Source: Pleurodeles waltl
Taxonomy: Eukaryota > Chordata > Amphibia > Caudata > Salamandridae
Assembly: GCF_031143425.1 (NCBI RefSeq)
Contig: NC_090446.1
Coordinates: forward strand, 660,311,717-660,375,716
Direction: 5' to 3'
DNA length: 64,000 nucleotides
Shown here: positions 24,625-36,715 of the stretch, one piece after another
How positions within the stretch are numbered: the stretch's first letter is position 1
How the letters are laid out: each line of letters starts with the position of its first letter
Notes under the pieces: model-generated
What the model was told of the DNA's origin: nothing
Database searches by the model: none
What the model saw: only the letters and a program-made list of their open reading frames with translations
Program-made: the position numbers and the translations under genes

Positions 24625-24864
24625 TATACAACATTTCTTACATATCTTTGTATAAGTAAAGTATTCCAGTGTCCCCTGCATGACGAAGTCGGTGCTCAGC
24701 GCACACTCTGATTCACCGTGTGATCCTCTGGAAGCTCTCCCAGACAGACAATATACGTTCTCCTTTGATGCGGCTCCAGGCACCGCCGTTGCTCGCGGCT
24801 GAGCTGGGATTTATTATCGTTGGGCTGGTGGACGCTTATCTGCTCTTTGGTGGGCTCTTCTCTC

Positions 24865-24949
24865 ATGGACGGACCGGAGGTGTCCGGCCTTCACTGCAAC
24901 GACTCCTCCGAGGGCCCCATCGCGGGCCCTTTCGAAGACAAAACCCAGG
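24865..24949 (+). CDS. Candidate first coding exon, unidentified (weak)
   Basis: An ATG in the context CTCATGG opens a frame starting MDGPEVSGLHCNDSSEG and continuing with PIAGPFEDKTQ. After 28 codons there is CAG followed by GTACCA, a possible splice donor at 24949/24950. The surrounding 300 bp is GC- and CpG-richer than the neighbourhood, as at vertebrate promoters. The peptide has one N-glycosylation-type sequon (NDS) but no signal peptide after this ATG. I do not recognise the protein. The frame also runs on to a stop at about 25029. It may be chance. Confidence 0.2.
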
Positions 24950-25234
24950 TACCACTCCTCGGAGGAGCCCAGAGGTGCGTGACTGGACCTCTGAGACTAG
25001 GGCGAGGCATCTCTTCCGCTACAGAGTAAGGCACCGAGCACAGCCGGGTCCCAAAAAGGATGTGTCTGAAATAAAACACGCGAAACTATGGGTCACAGTT
25101 AAAACAAAACCGCACACGTGAGTTACATTTTTAGTCACTTGATTGAGAGCAGCAATACTCAACGTAAAAACGGTTTCCAATCTTAAATTCCGGACATTAA
25201 GGATGGCACCGGCACCCTGCTGAAGTGGCACCTT

Positions 25235-25905
25235 CCAATACTAAAACTCACCCAGACCAGTAACTGCTGCCAATAACAAACATCGGGGCACTAATGAATT
25301 AATAATTTAGACGCACTATTAATAAAAAACCATTGACATTAAGTTTTTTAAAAGAAAAGCATCCAATACGTTAGTTACACGAAAAGTGGGGGAACAGATC
25401 GAAGAAAAATGAAAATAATTTAAAACCAACATGATGAGCTATAAAACGCAAGAGGCTACAATGACATGCGCCGGCACCGTTTGCGTAAACTGTATAAAGC
25501 TAAATGTACAGTTCAGTATTAGTGATACATTAGAGACAGCACAACACACGGAAGACCTATAACTACCGACAATAACAAGCACCGTGACATTAAAAAAACA
25601 CCCGAGACCGATAACTGACACCTATAACAGACAGAATGACTCTAAAATACACCCGAGACCAATAACTGTTGCCAATCAGAAGCACCATGAAACAATAACT
25701 ACCTCCTAAAGCAATCATGACACTAAAACACACCCAAATCCCATAACTGCCAGCAGTAGCAAACAGAGTAACTCTAAAACACACCCGAGACCAATAACAA
25801 ACACCGTGAAGCTAAAGCACACCCGTCAGCAACTGCCATCAATATCAAGCACCTTGACACTGAAACACACCCGAGAAAACAGTTGCCAGTAGTAACAAGC
25901 ACTGT
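25235..25905. repeat. Degenerate minisatellite, unit about 52 bp
   Basis: The phrases ACACACCCGAGACCAATAAC, GCCA.CAATAACAA and AGCACCRTGA return in the same order roughly every 50-60 bp: near 25250, 25545, 25600, 25655, 25725, 25780, 25825 and 25870. They have strong divergence and some gaps. Confidence 0.65.
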
Positions 25906-26395
25906 GTACCAAATTGTGAAACTATCCATGCGTAAAGATTATATACATAGGAAATAAAAAAATAAAAAAAGAACCAGAATCCTAAATTTCTCAATGCGGT
26001 GGTATAAGTAGAGTCATTAGGTAAAATGTGGGCATCGAAATAAAATGCAATGCTTGACTGATGCCTTGTTGGGTACAGCACGGTCAATACTAGCACTATA
26101 TGAACATGGGTTCATGTTTTTTAAAGGCGGCGGATTCATTGGACAGGCTTTTAGCTTGAGTGAAGTAATGGCATCTTTTGTGAAGTCGGTGCGTTTGAGA
26201 TGTGCAGCGTACAAGAAGTGTTCGGGGTCGAAATAAAACAGCAGGTGGTTGCTTTGTTAGGCGGACGCGAAGTCGGTAGTAACTCCCTGAGCGGCTGCCG
26301 CATATCACAAGTGTGAGCACTGCTGCGTGGGCAGCCGAGATTGGTCCAAGATAGGGATGGCCAGAAAGCGCAAGGGAGATCGATAAAGCGCGAGA

Positions 26396-26818
26396 GGGTT
26401 AAGTAAGGTGACCAGAACTCCCGGATTTCCCCGGACAGTCCTGGTTTTTAGAGGACTGTCCCGGTGTCCCGAGGCTTCTCTTAATATTAAATAAATGTCC
26501 CAGTTTTTAGGACAAAGGTCAGATCATTAAATAAATGTCACAGTTTTTGGGACAAAGGTCAGGTCATCTAGGGAAGCATAAGTTAAAGACGCCTACAAAT
26601 TATGAAATAATTAAAGTAATTTATCTGTTACTGTCAGGCAGCACAGTCCCCTGTCTGCTCCCAGCAGACACGCATATGTGTAGGCACACATTCACAAAGC
26701 CAGGCAAGCAAAACGGGGCAGGCCAGATATCAAAGTTAGACTCAAGTCTGTAGTCCTTCTTGTATGTCTGACCTCTCCTGGTTTTTACTCCTCAAAATCT
26801 GGTCACCCTAGGGTTAAA
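26396..26818. mobile_element. hAT-type non-autonomous element with 8-bp duplication
   Basis: The body is 26404-26810 (407 bp). The left end TAAGGTGACCAGAACTC faces the right end ATCTGGTCACCCTA. The flanks are GGGTTAAG and GGGTTAAA (8 bp, one mismatch). Near the left end there is a duplicated phrase AAATAAATGTC.CAGTTTTT. No coding frame. Confidence 0.8.
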
Positions 26819-27989
26819 TGAATAGAGAACGGGTGTGTGCGAAAGAGAAAAGGTGATTGTGGGTCAGAGAGATAGGGTTTTTTTTTTGTGTGTGCTTTTG
26901 TGGGGTGGGGGCCGTGGTGCGAGCGATAGGGGAAAGCGTCCACGGAGAAATGTCAGAAGAAAAAGTATGGCTCAGGAGGAAGGGTGTGTGCCGTGAGGGA
27001 GAATTAAATGAAAACATTTGAGTGTGGGTTGGGAACAGAAAGCCTGGAAGTATGAAAGAGAAATGCGCGAGGGGGAATGTAAGCGATGAAATGTGCAAGA
27101 CAGGAAAACAAAAGTTGAACCGTGAGAGAAAACGCACTGACAGTAAGAGAACTGGCGTCATGTAATTGTGGGATCATCCCCAGAGAGGATTAGTATCCTA
27201 ACCTAGCCCTTACGTATCTTCTGATTATGGTCGGAAATGCATCTATTCTTTCTAATCCTCTCTTGGTTGACCTCGCAAATGCAGTAAAATCATGATACTC
27301 CTGTAAGGATGTCAGAAATGTTCATTGGGTGACTATTATTACGGGTTAGTGGTTTGGAAACCATTGTTCGTACGATTATAAAAATAATAATACAGATAAA
27401 AAAATCAATACATGGTTGGATGGCTTTGTTTAACTAATGGTGGAGGCATCATCATTCACATTCAACGGGGATGAGGGGTTGCCTAGTAACATCTCCATAA
27501 AGCGGGTGCATAACAGAATTCGGAAGACGATGGCTTTTATTCCATAGGAACCTGGCTTCATCTAGTCGCAATGTAATGCCCTTCCGCCAAGCTCATTAGA
27601 ATTGAAGCAGGACAAGGTGTGCAGGTAATGGTGGCTCGGAACCAGTCTGCTGAATATCGCCATTATCTCCGGTGTAAGCAGCAAGACATGGGCATTTATT
27701 GTTACAATCAGGGACTAGTGTTATCTGTACCTTGCAAAGAGCAGCTTCAGATAACTCTCAGTTCTGAAGACAGAGTTTTTTATTTTAACAAACTAAACCA
27801 TGGTTTTCGTGAAAACTCCAACGTCTAAACTAAATAATTAAACATTTTATTTTCTGTTACTGCACAGTACTTTCCACAGAGGATCTAGACCCCAGGCCTT
27901 GTATATTTTGAACTTTTTAACTTCATTCCCACACCTTTCAAATAGCATCAAATAGCATTCTGGAATACGAATTTTTAGGTTGAGCATAA

Positions 27990-28440
27990 CAGCGCGCAAG
28001 CACTGCTTTTCTTAGTGGTGGTATGTATCTGGGCCTTTAACCACGCCCATCTCACGCCCACTACAATCACTTTTTCGTGGGCTTGCCTTTCCAAAACCCT
28101 TTGTTTTGGTTGGTAGCTGCTGTTGGTTTGTCCCTCCTTATGGCCTTTGTTACCGCCTTGGCCAAAGACCTTGTTACATGGAGAGTTGCACTTTTGCCGA
28201 TAACTTTGACTGCCAGCGAACTTCTTTTTCCTTTTATCTCTCTCTTCACCCTCAGGGCAGTGCTTTGAATCGGCTTGAATAAGTCAACAGTTTCACTTTT
28301 TATTTTCAGTTTGTGTAGGAAGAAAAGTCCAGTTAGGAATTTACACCTGCTAATAGCTCTACCTCGAGCAACGCGAGACCCATTGCAATACAAATGCTTG
28401 CTACGTTTTGTGGACAGCACTCAAAAGTCCATAGGTTAAA
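27990..28440. other. Unclassified segment, probably repeat-derived
   Basis: A 117-codon minus-strand frame (28067-28420) is rich in Lys/Arg and has no domain. The plus strand (CACTTTTTCGTGGGCTTGCC onward) looks like dispersed amphibian repeat sequence I have seen, but I cannot name a class or find ends. Confidence 0.25.
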
Positions 28441-30529
28441 ACATGTTTTTAAACACTTTTTGATATGCTCTTACCATAGGATACTCCACAACACAATCTA
28501 CTTAGAATGTATGAAATTGCACTTAGTTTAACATGTTCATGTAATTATAGTAAACGTTGTACAATTCCAAATTAGTGAGAAGTGATCAAACAGAATTAAT
28601 AACAAGCGCTGGCAAAGCTATTCACTGCCTTTAAAAGGTGACTGCCAAACTGTTGGGTTTGCCAATACCTGTTTGCAGTGGCAAAAAAACAAACATCCAA
28701 AATAAAGTGTAAAGGTAAGTCCCTTGTGTTAGTATTGGAAATATTAAACCTACTCACCCAAAAGAAAATTCAAAGTGCTATGCTTCAGGCGGAGGACAAA
28801 GCAAGAATTAGGGGGGAAAGCAACTGACTAGAGAAAGGATGAGAGAAAGAAGAAAAAGCCATTCAATCATGTCCAAAGGGGCGGACCCAAACCCCACTAT
28901 GCATATTGCATTGTTCATAGTAGGTATTCAGCAGCAAACAGCAATAGCTCTCTATGTGCAAGACCTAAAAAGCACTATAATCCTTGGTCAGCCACGATCC
29001 AGAAATGCTAATGCGCCTATCAGTTAAAAAGCCACTTTGTTTGAACCCATGGAATTTATCAGAATGTACATTTGGAAAAAACAGAGTATATTTGAGGTGA
29101 TGAACATATATGTGATCTGTCGAATATACTCTCGAATTAAAAAGTGAGCATCCATCAAATAGCGTGGACATTGATGTAGTATCGCTTTATTGGGTTAAAC
29201 TAAACTCTTATGAAGTGAAAATCAAAAAAAGAGGTAAGCTGCCATGAAAAAGGTAATTTTACACATTGGCATTAAATGCGCTGAAGGAATGGTGAGAAAA
29301 CACATATTCAGACTGAAGAAGTTTGTTCCTGGGCACCACACGCATCTCCATAGTCAATGTCATTCACTTTAAAAAAGAACATTGTTTAAAAACACAAATC
29401 TGTTGGCACTGAGGTGAAGAAAACATCATGGAAAAATAATTCCATCGTGCTGAACTTGTTGGTTGTGCTCCGGAAAAGAAATGTTGAGGGTAACATATTA
29501 ATTAGTCATGATTTTTGTTTCTTTCCAGACCTTTTTAAACCTTTACATTAATTCACAGGAGTGGTAACAATCTCAGTAATACAGTCCAAGCTCCGGAAAT
29601 TACCATGTAGTCTGTGGGTCTCTTAAAGACCGGCAGAAAAAAAAAATTCACCTACACCGTCGCTAATGTTGATACCAGGCCAACCATTTCCACTACATTT
29701 ACACGGTAAATTCTGGGCCTCAAAGTAAAAGAGCTCCGTAAATGAATCTGGATCTGGGAGACCTGGGCTTAATGTCAAACGCAGGCATTTCTGCAGTACT
29801 TTGAATAATGCATGCGTGTTTTAAGACTACCGACTGGCAACACTGCTTCTGTGGAACGTCTGTAAATGTCCTCCGGATTATACAAATTGACAGGCACCTC
29901 AGAAAATTAGTGTGCGGTGTGAGTTTCCCCCTAATGTCGCAGCATCAGCTGCCAGAAATCACCAGAATCTTTTACATGTGTGTGCAAGGCCTTCCATTAG
30001 GACTCCGGAAAACTTAGAATTGGCAGGATAGCAACAGGAACGTCCGCAATATTTTGACGATGGCCTGGGGGTTTGGTGAATGACACTGCTTCCACCAGTC
30101 ATTTCTGCAAGTCTCCCCCAACAGGAAAAGAATCCATATGCACTAAACAGTGTTTCTGGAAGGGGCGCGGTATTTCCCTTACTCTAGCGGTATTACCGCA
30201 TCAAGAGTCATTGCAGTGCATGTTTGTAATACTTCGGAGAAGGCAAAAGGACTGTAAATGACATCTTAACCTCTCCAGAGCATAACCAGCAACTTTAACA
30301 AGAGGAGACAAGTCTCAAAAGTACCGCAGTACATTGCAGAATGTACTTTATTGTATATAAAAAAAAACTCCTTTCACAGCGCTGCACAAAACCCTTAAGT
30401 CACCCTGAATAATCACCAGAACACCGCAGCTCAGCATACACAATCACCCGGTGCATTATTCACGAGTTAATGTTTGGTATAGCGCTGCATATTCACTCAT
30501 TTCTCACATTGCGCAGCTCTACATTATAA

Positions 30530-31340
30530 ACGGGGCTCATTACGCGCACATACAGGAGGTAGTAAATCTGCCGCGCATTCTTTGAAGAGAGTTGATTGAT
30601 GCCAGCTTTTCAATTAATACTAAATTCCTTGAGAACATTATTAAAGCGCGCACAAGCAGACAGACTGCACATAACTGCCTCCTGAACCTATCATTAGCGG
30701 AGTCTCTCGCTGGAATACCGCGCATTCTTCGCCAGGCAGCTCTAGAAACGTCCCAGAGGGGGAGGAGCCAAGGAGCCCGAAGAAAATGAGATATGAATAT
30801 TGGGAAATAAGTCTTGGGCCTTGAGAAGAAGGTGTGCTCTACCTCGGGCCGGTTCTGCTGCTTTGGCTCTGCTCGCGGTGTGCGCGAGTGTGTGAATATT
30901 TGCTTTTTTTTTTTTTTAACAGACATGTCAAAAGTAATCGCTTGTTGAAAGCAGCGCGCTCAAGCTTCCGTGGGCACTAATTGTTTTAATGGCATTTTTA
31001 AGAGGCAGTCTTTCAAAGGTTCAGAAACCTGATCCGAGGGAGATTCCCCCCAGCAGCCTTCTGCTCGCGAAAAGTTGTAAGCTTTTTCAAAAGTCTTTCA
31101 AAAGGAGTCCAAAAACCCATGTAATTTTTTCCCCCGAGAAGCCGCTTAATGGGTGTTTACAACATCTCGTTGTTTAAGATGTGGTGCGGATCAAGCGCGA
31201 GACAGAGACGGTTGTGTGGGACTGCGGGCGCCGGGAGCGCAGACAAGAGGAAAAACCCAGTGTGTGAAGCGAGTGGCGCAGTGAGGCTCGGAGCATCGTC
31301 TGCACCAGATGTACGAGAGGAGAGGGAGGGAGTGAGAGAG
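30530..31340. promoter_or_regulatory. CpG-richer, homeodomain-site-like stretch (weak)
   Basis: The sequence combines CpG-containing blocks (AAAGCGCGCACAAG, ATTACGCGCACAT, GCGGGCGCC) with ATTA/TAAT cores (TCAATTAATACTAA, ATCATTAGC). That mix is common in conserved developmental enhancers or promoter flanks. No TATA box, start codon or exon can be defended. This is a suggestion only. Confidence 0.2.
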
Positions 31341-31984
31341 GGAGAGATGTACGGACAGGAGAAACGAAATAGGGAAATAGGAATTAAAATCTGATTCAAA
31401 AAGAGAGCGGGAAAGACAGAATTAAAAGAAAAGATAAGGAGTTCCAAAGGGACTGGCAAAAACAACGAATCGTACAGAAAAGCAAAAATAAACCCAAAAA
31501 TATATATATCCCGGTACAGCTGAGGCCAGAGTTCCGTTCCCACAAGTCCCCTCACATAGGACCGCATGCCTCCAGTTCAGCCTCAGCGCAGCCCTAATGA
31601 AACACTGACAAATTATACCGTGATTGTGAGAGGAATATTTTAATAAACACACGAAACAAACATCTTGGCCCTGACCATTTCTCAAACAGCACCGAGGCAC
31701 CTCTGGCAAACCATTGGACCACACAGGTGAAACCACTCATCTTTATCTGTGGGGGGCTGCCCCACCTCCCTGTCCCTTGTCCTCATGTTAGAGGCTCTGC
31801 TCCTGAACAGTAAGCTGCCATAGGGGCTATGATGAGGTGGCCAAGAGCTGAAGGCCCCTCCTCCCCCGTGGTCTGGACACCCTTGCCACCAAGCTGGTGT
31901 GTACATCTGCTGGTTGGTTCAGGACTGCAGGACCCAACCTTTAGTGTTGTCCAGAGCACCTTGCTTTGAGGGACCCTTTGCTGC

Positions 31985-32585
31985 CTAGGGGTACATTTTA
32001 TACTGGAGATCCCACCACAAGGGTGACCAGGGGCCAACAGGTCCTTCGTCCTCCCTAATCCCAAAGATCCTAGGAGCAAAGGACCAAATGTCTGCCATAA
32101 ATAGATCTGTACCAGCATCAGATAAGTGTAGGCCGTCCTTGTGAAACATGCGTTCACCCTTCAACAATTTGGGTGGGATATTCCAAAGGTGCCCCAGGTC
32201 AGGGCACAGCTTAGCCAACTCTGAGTTCAATCCCCGCAAAGACACAACAGACACATTGATTGTCCGGACCTAATGTGTCTGCCTGCTCAACAGCCGCCTC
32301 TGGGAAATCTTTTACGAGCTGGACAAGTTCCTTCAAGATCGCCTCCTTGAGGGCCTTGCACCCCAGGGTTACTAGGATAGCTCCACCTAGATGCACAACA
32401 ATGACCTGAAGTCCTTCGCAACCCTTTCATACCTTGATCAGCCGCTGTAACTGTGTGATGTGCAGGCCTCTGATTCCACACCACCAGAAGGACACATCAC
32501 GTAGAGGCACCGGCTTGGGCTTATGGAGCTATTTCAACCTGTAGGCTGCCTGCCGGATGAAGGAGTGACTGAGAACCCACACTAC
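31985..32585 (-). pseudogene. SGNH-hydrolase-like gene of Ngaro, copy A
   Basis: It starts near 32560 with WVLSHSFIRQAAYR, corresponding to the Ser block I (usually GHSF/GDSF). Next come VIVVHLGGAILVTLGCKALK (about 32400), the block normally reading GGNDL and here degenerate, and the last block FHKDGLHLSDAGTDLFM (about 32145) with the catalytic Asp-x-x-His pair (DGLH). Vertebrate Ngaro elements are known to carry such a hydrolase of unclear function. Loss of the N-D pair and multiple stops make this copy dead. Confidence 0.65.
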
Positions 32586-32649
32586 ACGAGACAGCATACT
32601 ACTGCAACAGAAAAGACACAAGTGTGAGTACACAATAATAAAGTGCGAT

Positions 32650-33470
32650 TGCACAGTCATTGCAAGTCAGGGTGAATGTAACTTTTGTAAGACATTGATG
32701 ACCAGCAGCATATTGTTTGGACCTCCTTGGATGACATGCCTGCGTCCGCAGCCAACATGGCCACACCTATTCTGAAAGAATGTGAAGAATAGCCAGTCGG
32801 GTTAACCCTGGCTGCCTAAAGCGTGGCAGGCAAGACTGCTGGAAACTGATAGCGCAATAAGCAGTCCCCATTCGAATGGATGAATAAGGTTGGGGATCGT
32901 GTATCCAGCCGAACCACTATGTAGAAACCCAAGTGTTCAATGGGACAAAGTGGGGAGCCCGGTGCCGCCCTGAGTTTGATCGCTGCCCCTCTTTTTCTCC
33001 TGGTCAATCTTGGAACTGTCTCACCCAAATCAACAGCCAGTTCACACCTAACCAAACATCCGCCCACTATAAGCCCCCTGTGAAATCAGTCTTGGAAGTC
33101 CCCACCAGCTCACTAACCGGGAAGACACCAGAAAAAGCCACAGTAGATGCTGCTGTAAAAAGGGTAGTCTTATATGAAGAGGCACAAACCCCTTGCAGGT
33201 TGGAAAGAAGGAGACCCAAAATATGCAGAGTAATGGGGCATCTGCTGTCTTTTCACTGCCCTCAAGTCTTGCCCAGCCAGCCACTGCTCTCTTGATAACT
33301 AATTTTCACAAAAAATCTGATGGCAGCGAGGTGAGCCCTTACACATGATACTGGCTTGCCCCGCTCTCTAAGCTTACCCAAAAACATGCAAATGGCCTCT
33401 GCTAAGAAAGTATCTGCCACCAGCGCACCTGCAGGAAAGATCTTTTTTTGGGTGAATAACTTTTCATAAG
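32650..33470 (-). pseudogene. Ngaro tyrosine recombinase, copy A
   Basis: Pieces in order: FLGKLRERGKPVSCVRAHLA (N-terminal core-binding region, about 33380), SPTLFIHSNGDCLLRYQF (about 32870), then SHSFRIGVATLAADAG (about 32770) with the H-x-x-R of the catalytic box. Next comes EVQTICWSSMSYKSYIHP (about 32690), whose tyrosine would be the nucleophile. Several stops and frameshifts lie between them. These enzymes integrate circular cDNA by site-specific recombination, which is why such elements lack an integrase. Confidence 0.7.
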
Positions 33471-33503
33471 ACCCTCATGTGCACTTCGCCAGTGATGCTG
33501 CCA

Positions 33504-33974
33504 CTAAATCCGGTAGGGCGGGACTCCAATCCTCCACAGATGTGATGGGAACTCTGTTATCTCCACTGCTGCCCATGGATGATATTCCAGAAACTCCTGC
33601 ATCATGGAGCGAGATGAGGCATCTGCAGCGTTATTATGAATGCCAGGAAGGTGTTTAGCTTGAAACAGCATATTAAACTTCACACAAAATAGGACCAAAT
33701 GCTTTAGTAGTCTCAAAACAAACCTGCTCAATGCCCCTCGCCTGTTGATGGCTTCCACCACCGCCATATTGTCTGGCCAGAAAACAACACAGCTGTCGCG
33801 CAGCACCTGTGCCCATACAGTCGCTGCCACTACAATGGAGAACAATTCCAAGAAACTAATATTCCTGATGATGCCATTATCGTTCCAGGATGACGGCAAA
33901 TCCCCTCTGCACCATTCAGGGCCCAATATAGCTCCCAGCCCTACGCTTCCTAATGCATCAGTGAAAAGACCCAT
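33504..33974 (-). pseudogene. Ngaro RNase H domain, copy A
   Basis: A 156-codon frame starting LFTDALGSVGLGAILGPEW. It has the first catalytic Asp (TDA), the Glu in ISFLELFSIVVAA, the Asp in VVFWPDNMAVVEAIN and the last Asp in NNAADASSR, so all four acidic positions of an RNase H fold are visible. It follows RT directly on the same strand, as in DIRS-order pol. Copy C at 37956-38330 repeats its last third. Confidence 0.8.
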
Positions 33975-34049
33975 AACAGAACTAGAGATCAGACGGGAAG
34001 GGCATATAACAGTACCATTAAATTGCTGTAAGAAGGTGGACCAAACCTC

Positions 34050-34870
34050 TCAAGACAGGCGAGTATGGTGATGTTTTTCTGTGAGGCCTGCAATTGCCTT
34101 AGCGATGGACCGAGAAAAGGGGCAAGCCACAGAGATAATCCTGAGGGCGAAGTTCAGCTGACCTACCAGAACCTGGAGCTGATGCAAAGTGACTCTCTTT
34201 TGTGGCAACACAGTGTAAATCAACAGCCTAAAAGGCCAGACCATATCAAAGGGGAGGCGGCATTCACCAGTGGCTCCTGGAATTTCAATACCAAGGAATG
34301 TAAGGCAAGTTAAAGGGCCTACTGTCTTCTCTGGGGCTAAGGGAGCCCCCAGATCCTCAAAAATGAAAGTCAAAGTGGTCAACCCCCACAAACACGTCGC
34401 CAAATCCAGAGGGTCCAACACCAAAAAATCATCAAAGTAGTGAATAACTTCTTTATGGCATGTGCGCTTGGTAAATATCCATTGAAACAGGGAGTTAAAT
34501 TGCTCAAAGTAAGTATATACAACACTACACAAATTGACATGCATTTATCATTATAATAGGATCCTGCAAATTGGATCCCTAAAAGGTGATAATCAACAGG
34601 GTGCACCAGCAGTAATCAGAAAGAAGACTCTATGTCAGTCTTCGCTATAAGATCCCCCCGTCCGAGTTCACGTAGCTTCACATGCACCTGGTCTACAGAT
34701 GCATACTGCACAGAGCATAACTGTGGGTTGATCACCTCATTCACTGATGAGCCTTTGGGCAGAGAGATTATGAATAAGCCTGAATTGCCCCAGGTCCTTT
34801 TTGGGAACCACCCTCAGAGGGAAACACACAAAGTTCCTCAGAGGAGGGTGGAGAAGTGGCCTGTTATCCT
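34050..34870 (-). pseudogene. Ngaro reverse transcriptase, copy A
   Basis: Recognisable in order: QFRLIHNLSA (about 34790), GDLIAKTDIESSF (about 34665), YHLLGIQFAGSYYNDKC (about 34560), FNSLFQWIF, the catalytic block HYFDDFLVL (about 34430), then GAPLAPEKTVGPLTCLTFLG. A stop follows the DIESSF block and at least two frameshifts separate the blocks. The catalytic pair of aspartates survives in the FDD motif. It copied the element's RNA; it cannot be functional now. Confidence 0.8.
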
Positions 34871-35162
34871 ACCCAAAGGCCTCTCTTTCTCAGTTTTCTT
34901 GGAGACCACCTCCTGATGCATGTGAGCAGACAATACATTGCTACAATGAGATGCAGGGATCCTCAAATCAGAGGAGAAACCTAGATACAATAACTTTGCA
35001 GCATTCTTTTTTGGGGTATGAGTGCAGCCAAGGGATCAGTTTAGTTATTTGGACTTGAGAGGGCAAGATATGATCAGCCGGGACTGGGTTGGACAAGTCA
35101 TGATTGGCTGGGGACTTTAATCCTTCTTTACCTTTGTCTTTGGTCTCTTTGTTGCACTTGAA

Positions 35163-36715
35163 CTAGGGGTGAGATGGGTGGTCGCTAAAGGAGCAAGCAT
35201 GCCTATACTTGCAGAACTCAGCTGGGAGCATGCAGACCTTCCTACTAAAGGCCCAGCAAAAACTTTTCTTGTCTCCTGCCTGTTGTTGAAGAAAAGGCTG
35301 CTTCAAAGGTGTCTTATTATTAACACTTTCCAGCCATACATTAACCTCAGTTTGATCCCAGCCTATGTCAGGATCCTCCTCTTTTGCCCACCTGAAATCA
35401 CGATCATAATCCAACCAGGCGGTCTCCCCATAAACATGATGCGCTTTTAATATTTTATTTGAATAAAATATCATGGACGTTGCAAACTCTGGCCTCTTCT
35501 CTAACATCACAGACATATACACAATAAACCCAAATATCCAATTTGTTCTGTTCTCGTCATCGTTGGGTTTCTTGTTCTTTGTTAATGTGTCATAACCATC
35601 TTTATCTTTCTGTTCACAGTCCAGTCTCTTTGTCCTAATCAATGAAAATATATCCACAAATTCCCCCTTCCAAATGTTTTTCTTTCTCATCCATAGGAAC
35701 ATGTGAAGCCAACTTTCCTAGTCTATATAATAAAGTATCCTTCCTGACCCTTGCAAACAGAAGCAGAAACAGAACCCATTTTTTCCATGCTTTGGTCAGC
35801 AGCATTACCTGGCGCTGCATGCCCTCTAGGGGGCTCCTTCCTTCCAGATGGAGTAGAGCTATCCGTGCTATTGTTGGAGATGACTGTTGTCCTGCTAGTG
35901 TGCATTTCACTGATGGTCTCTACCTGCTTTCTAAGGTCTGCAATGGCATTCCCCATGTCATTAGAAGGTGCCTAGGGAGTAGTAGGTAGCACCGTTGCTG
36001 GGGGGTGGGGGGACAATTGGACAGCAACTGGGCCACTGAAAGCAGAGCCTGAGCCATGGTATTGCGTGCTTCAGTTGGTGGCCCCTGCATGAGAGAGAAA
36101 AGCTGCTGAGTGGCTGGCGGAACTAAGGGTGACCTGTGGGGGGAAAGCTACTGTGGATAAAGGTGGGCTGCCCTGCATTCGGTTATTATTAGCCCCAGCT
36201 GGTACGGAGGACAAGGCCATAAGTGTCTGTCTGAAGTCAGATAGGACAGTGCCATCCCCCTGTGAGTCTTCCAAAAACGCCATGGGTGGGACAGGGCTGG
36301 GTTGCATCATGTGACTGCCTTAACAATCTCACACTTGCCCACCCTTCTTGCTGCTGCACAGTAAGGGTAGTCGAGGAATGTGTATCAGCAGCAGGCATAT
36401 CGGGCACCCTGTGAGACACTATGGCAGCACGAGTTCCAAGCGCTGCTTGCGAGGGGGCCTGTACTGACCCGGACACCACATCCTTAGGGTGGGCATAGGA
36501 CTGCTACTTCACCCTGTGCTTGACTGGGGGAAAAGCAGATCGGGGGCATGTGGGACCGTCTAGGGCAATCCTCTCCTACTCTGCCTTCCTTATTCTCTGA
36601 CTCAGACCCAGAGTGTTCGGAGCCGCCATGCTCCCAAACCTAGCCAACACCAATTTCAATAGCTGGGTCAATTTAGGGTCCTTGCCTTTCCTCTTACCTA
36701 CTATACCTCCTCTGA
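35163..36715 (-). pseudogene. Ngaro gag-like gene, copy A
   Basis: The N-terminal part reads KRKGKDPKLTQLLKLVLARF (about 36690-36620), matching copy B at 43640-43690. The C-terminal 179-codon frame (35163-35702) contains VYMSVMLEKRPEFATSM and a terminal zinc-binding-like pattern CWAFSRKVC, then FCKYRHAC: C-x7-C-x6-C-x3-H, followed by a further Cys/His stretch ending in SDHPSHP. This is a CCCH-type arrangement and not the CCHC knuckle of retroviruses. The middle is frameshifted. Expected role: RNA binding and particle formation. Confidence 0.65.

Larger units (their letters stand above)
21373..31560. other. Low-repeat region; possible host regulatory or exonic sequence
   Basis: Compared with the flanks, this stretch has few recognisable repeats. 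CpG dinucleotides are more frequent around 22550-22750, 23050-23560, 24740-25050 and 30530-31340. I find no confident gene. Several short frames (23623-23934, 30540-30926) have no known domain and no convincing splice structure. Isolated repeats inside are listed separately. Confidence 0.4.

Noticed and set aside
26814..27161. 115-codon Ser/Pro/Phe-rich minus-strand ORF
   Set aside because: The plus strand here is purine-rich low-complexity sequence, which yields long open antisense frames by composition.
28067..28420. Lys/Arg-rich 117-codon ORF
   Set aside because: No ribosomal or histone-like domain on inspection; context looks repeat-derived.
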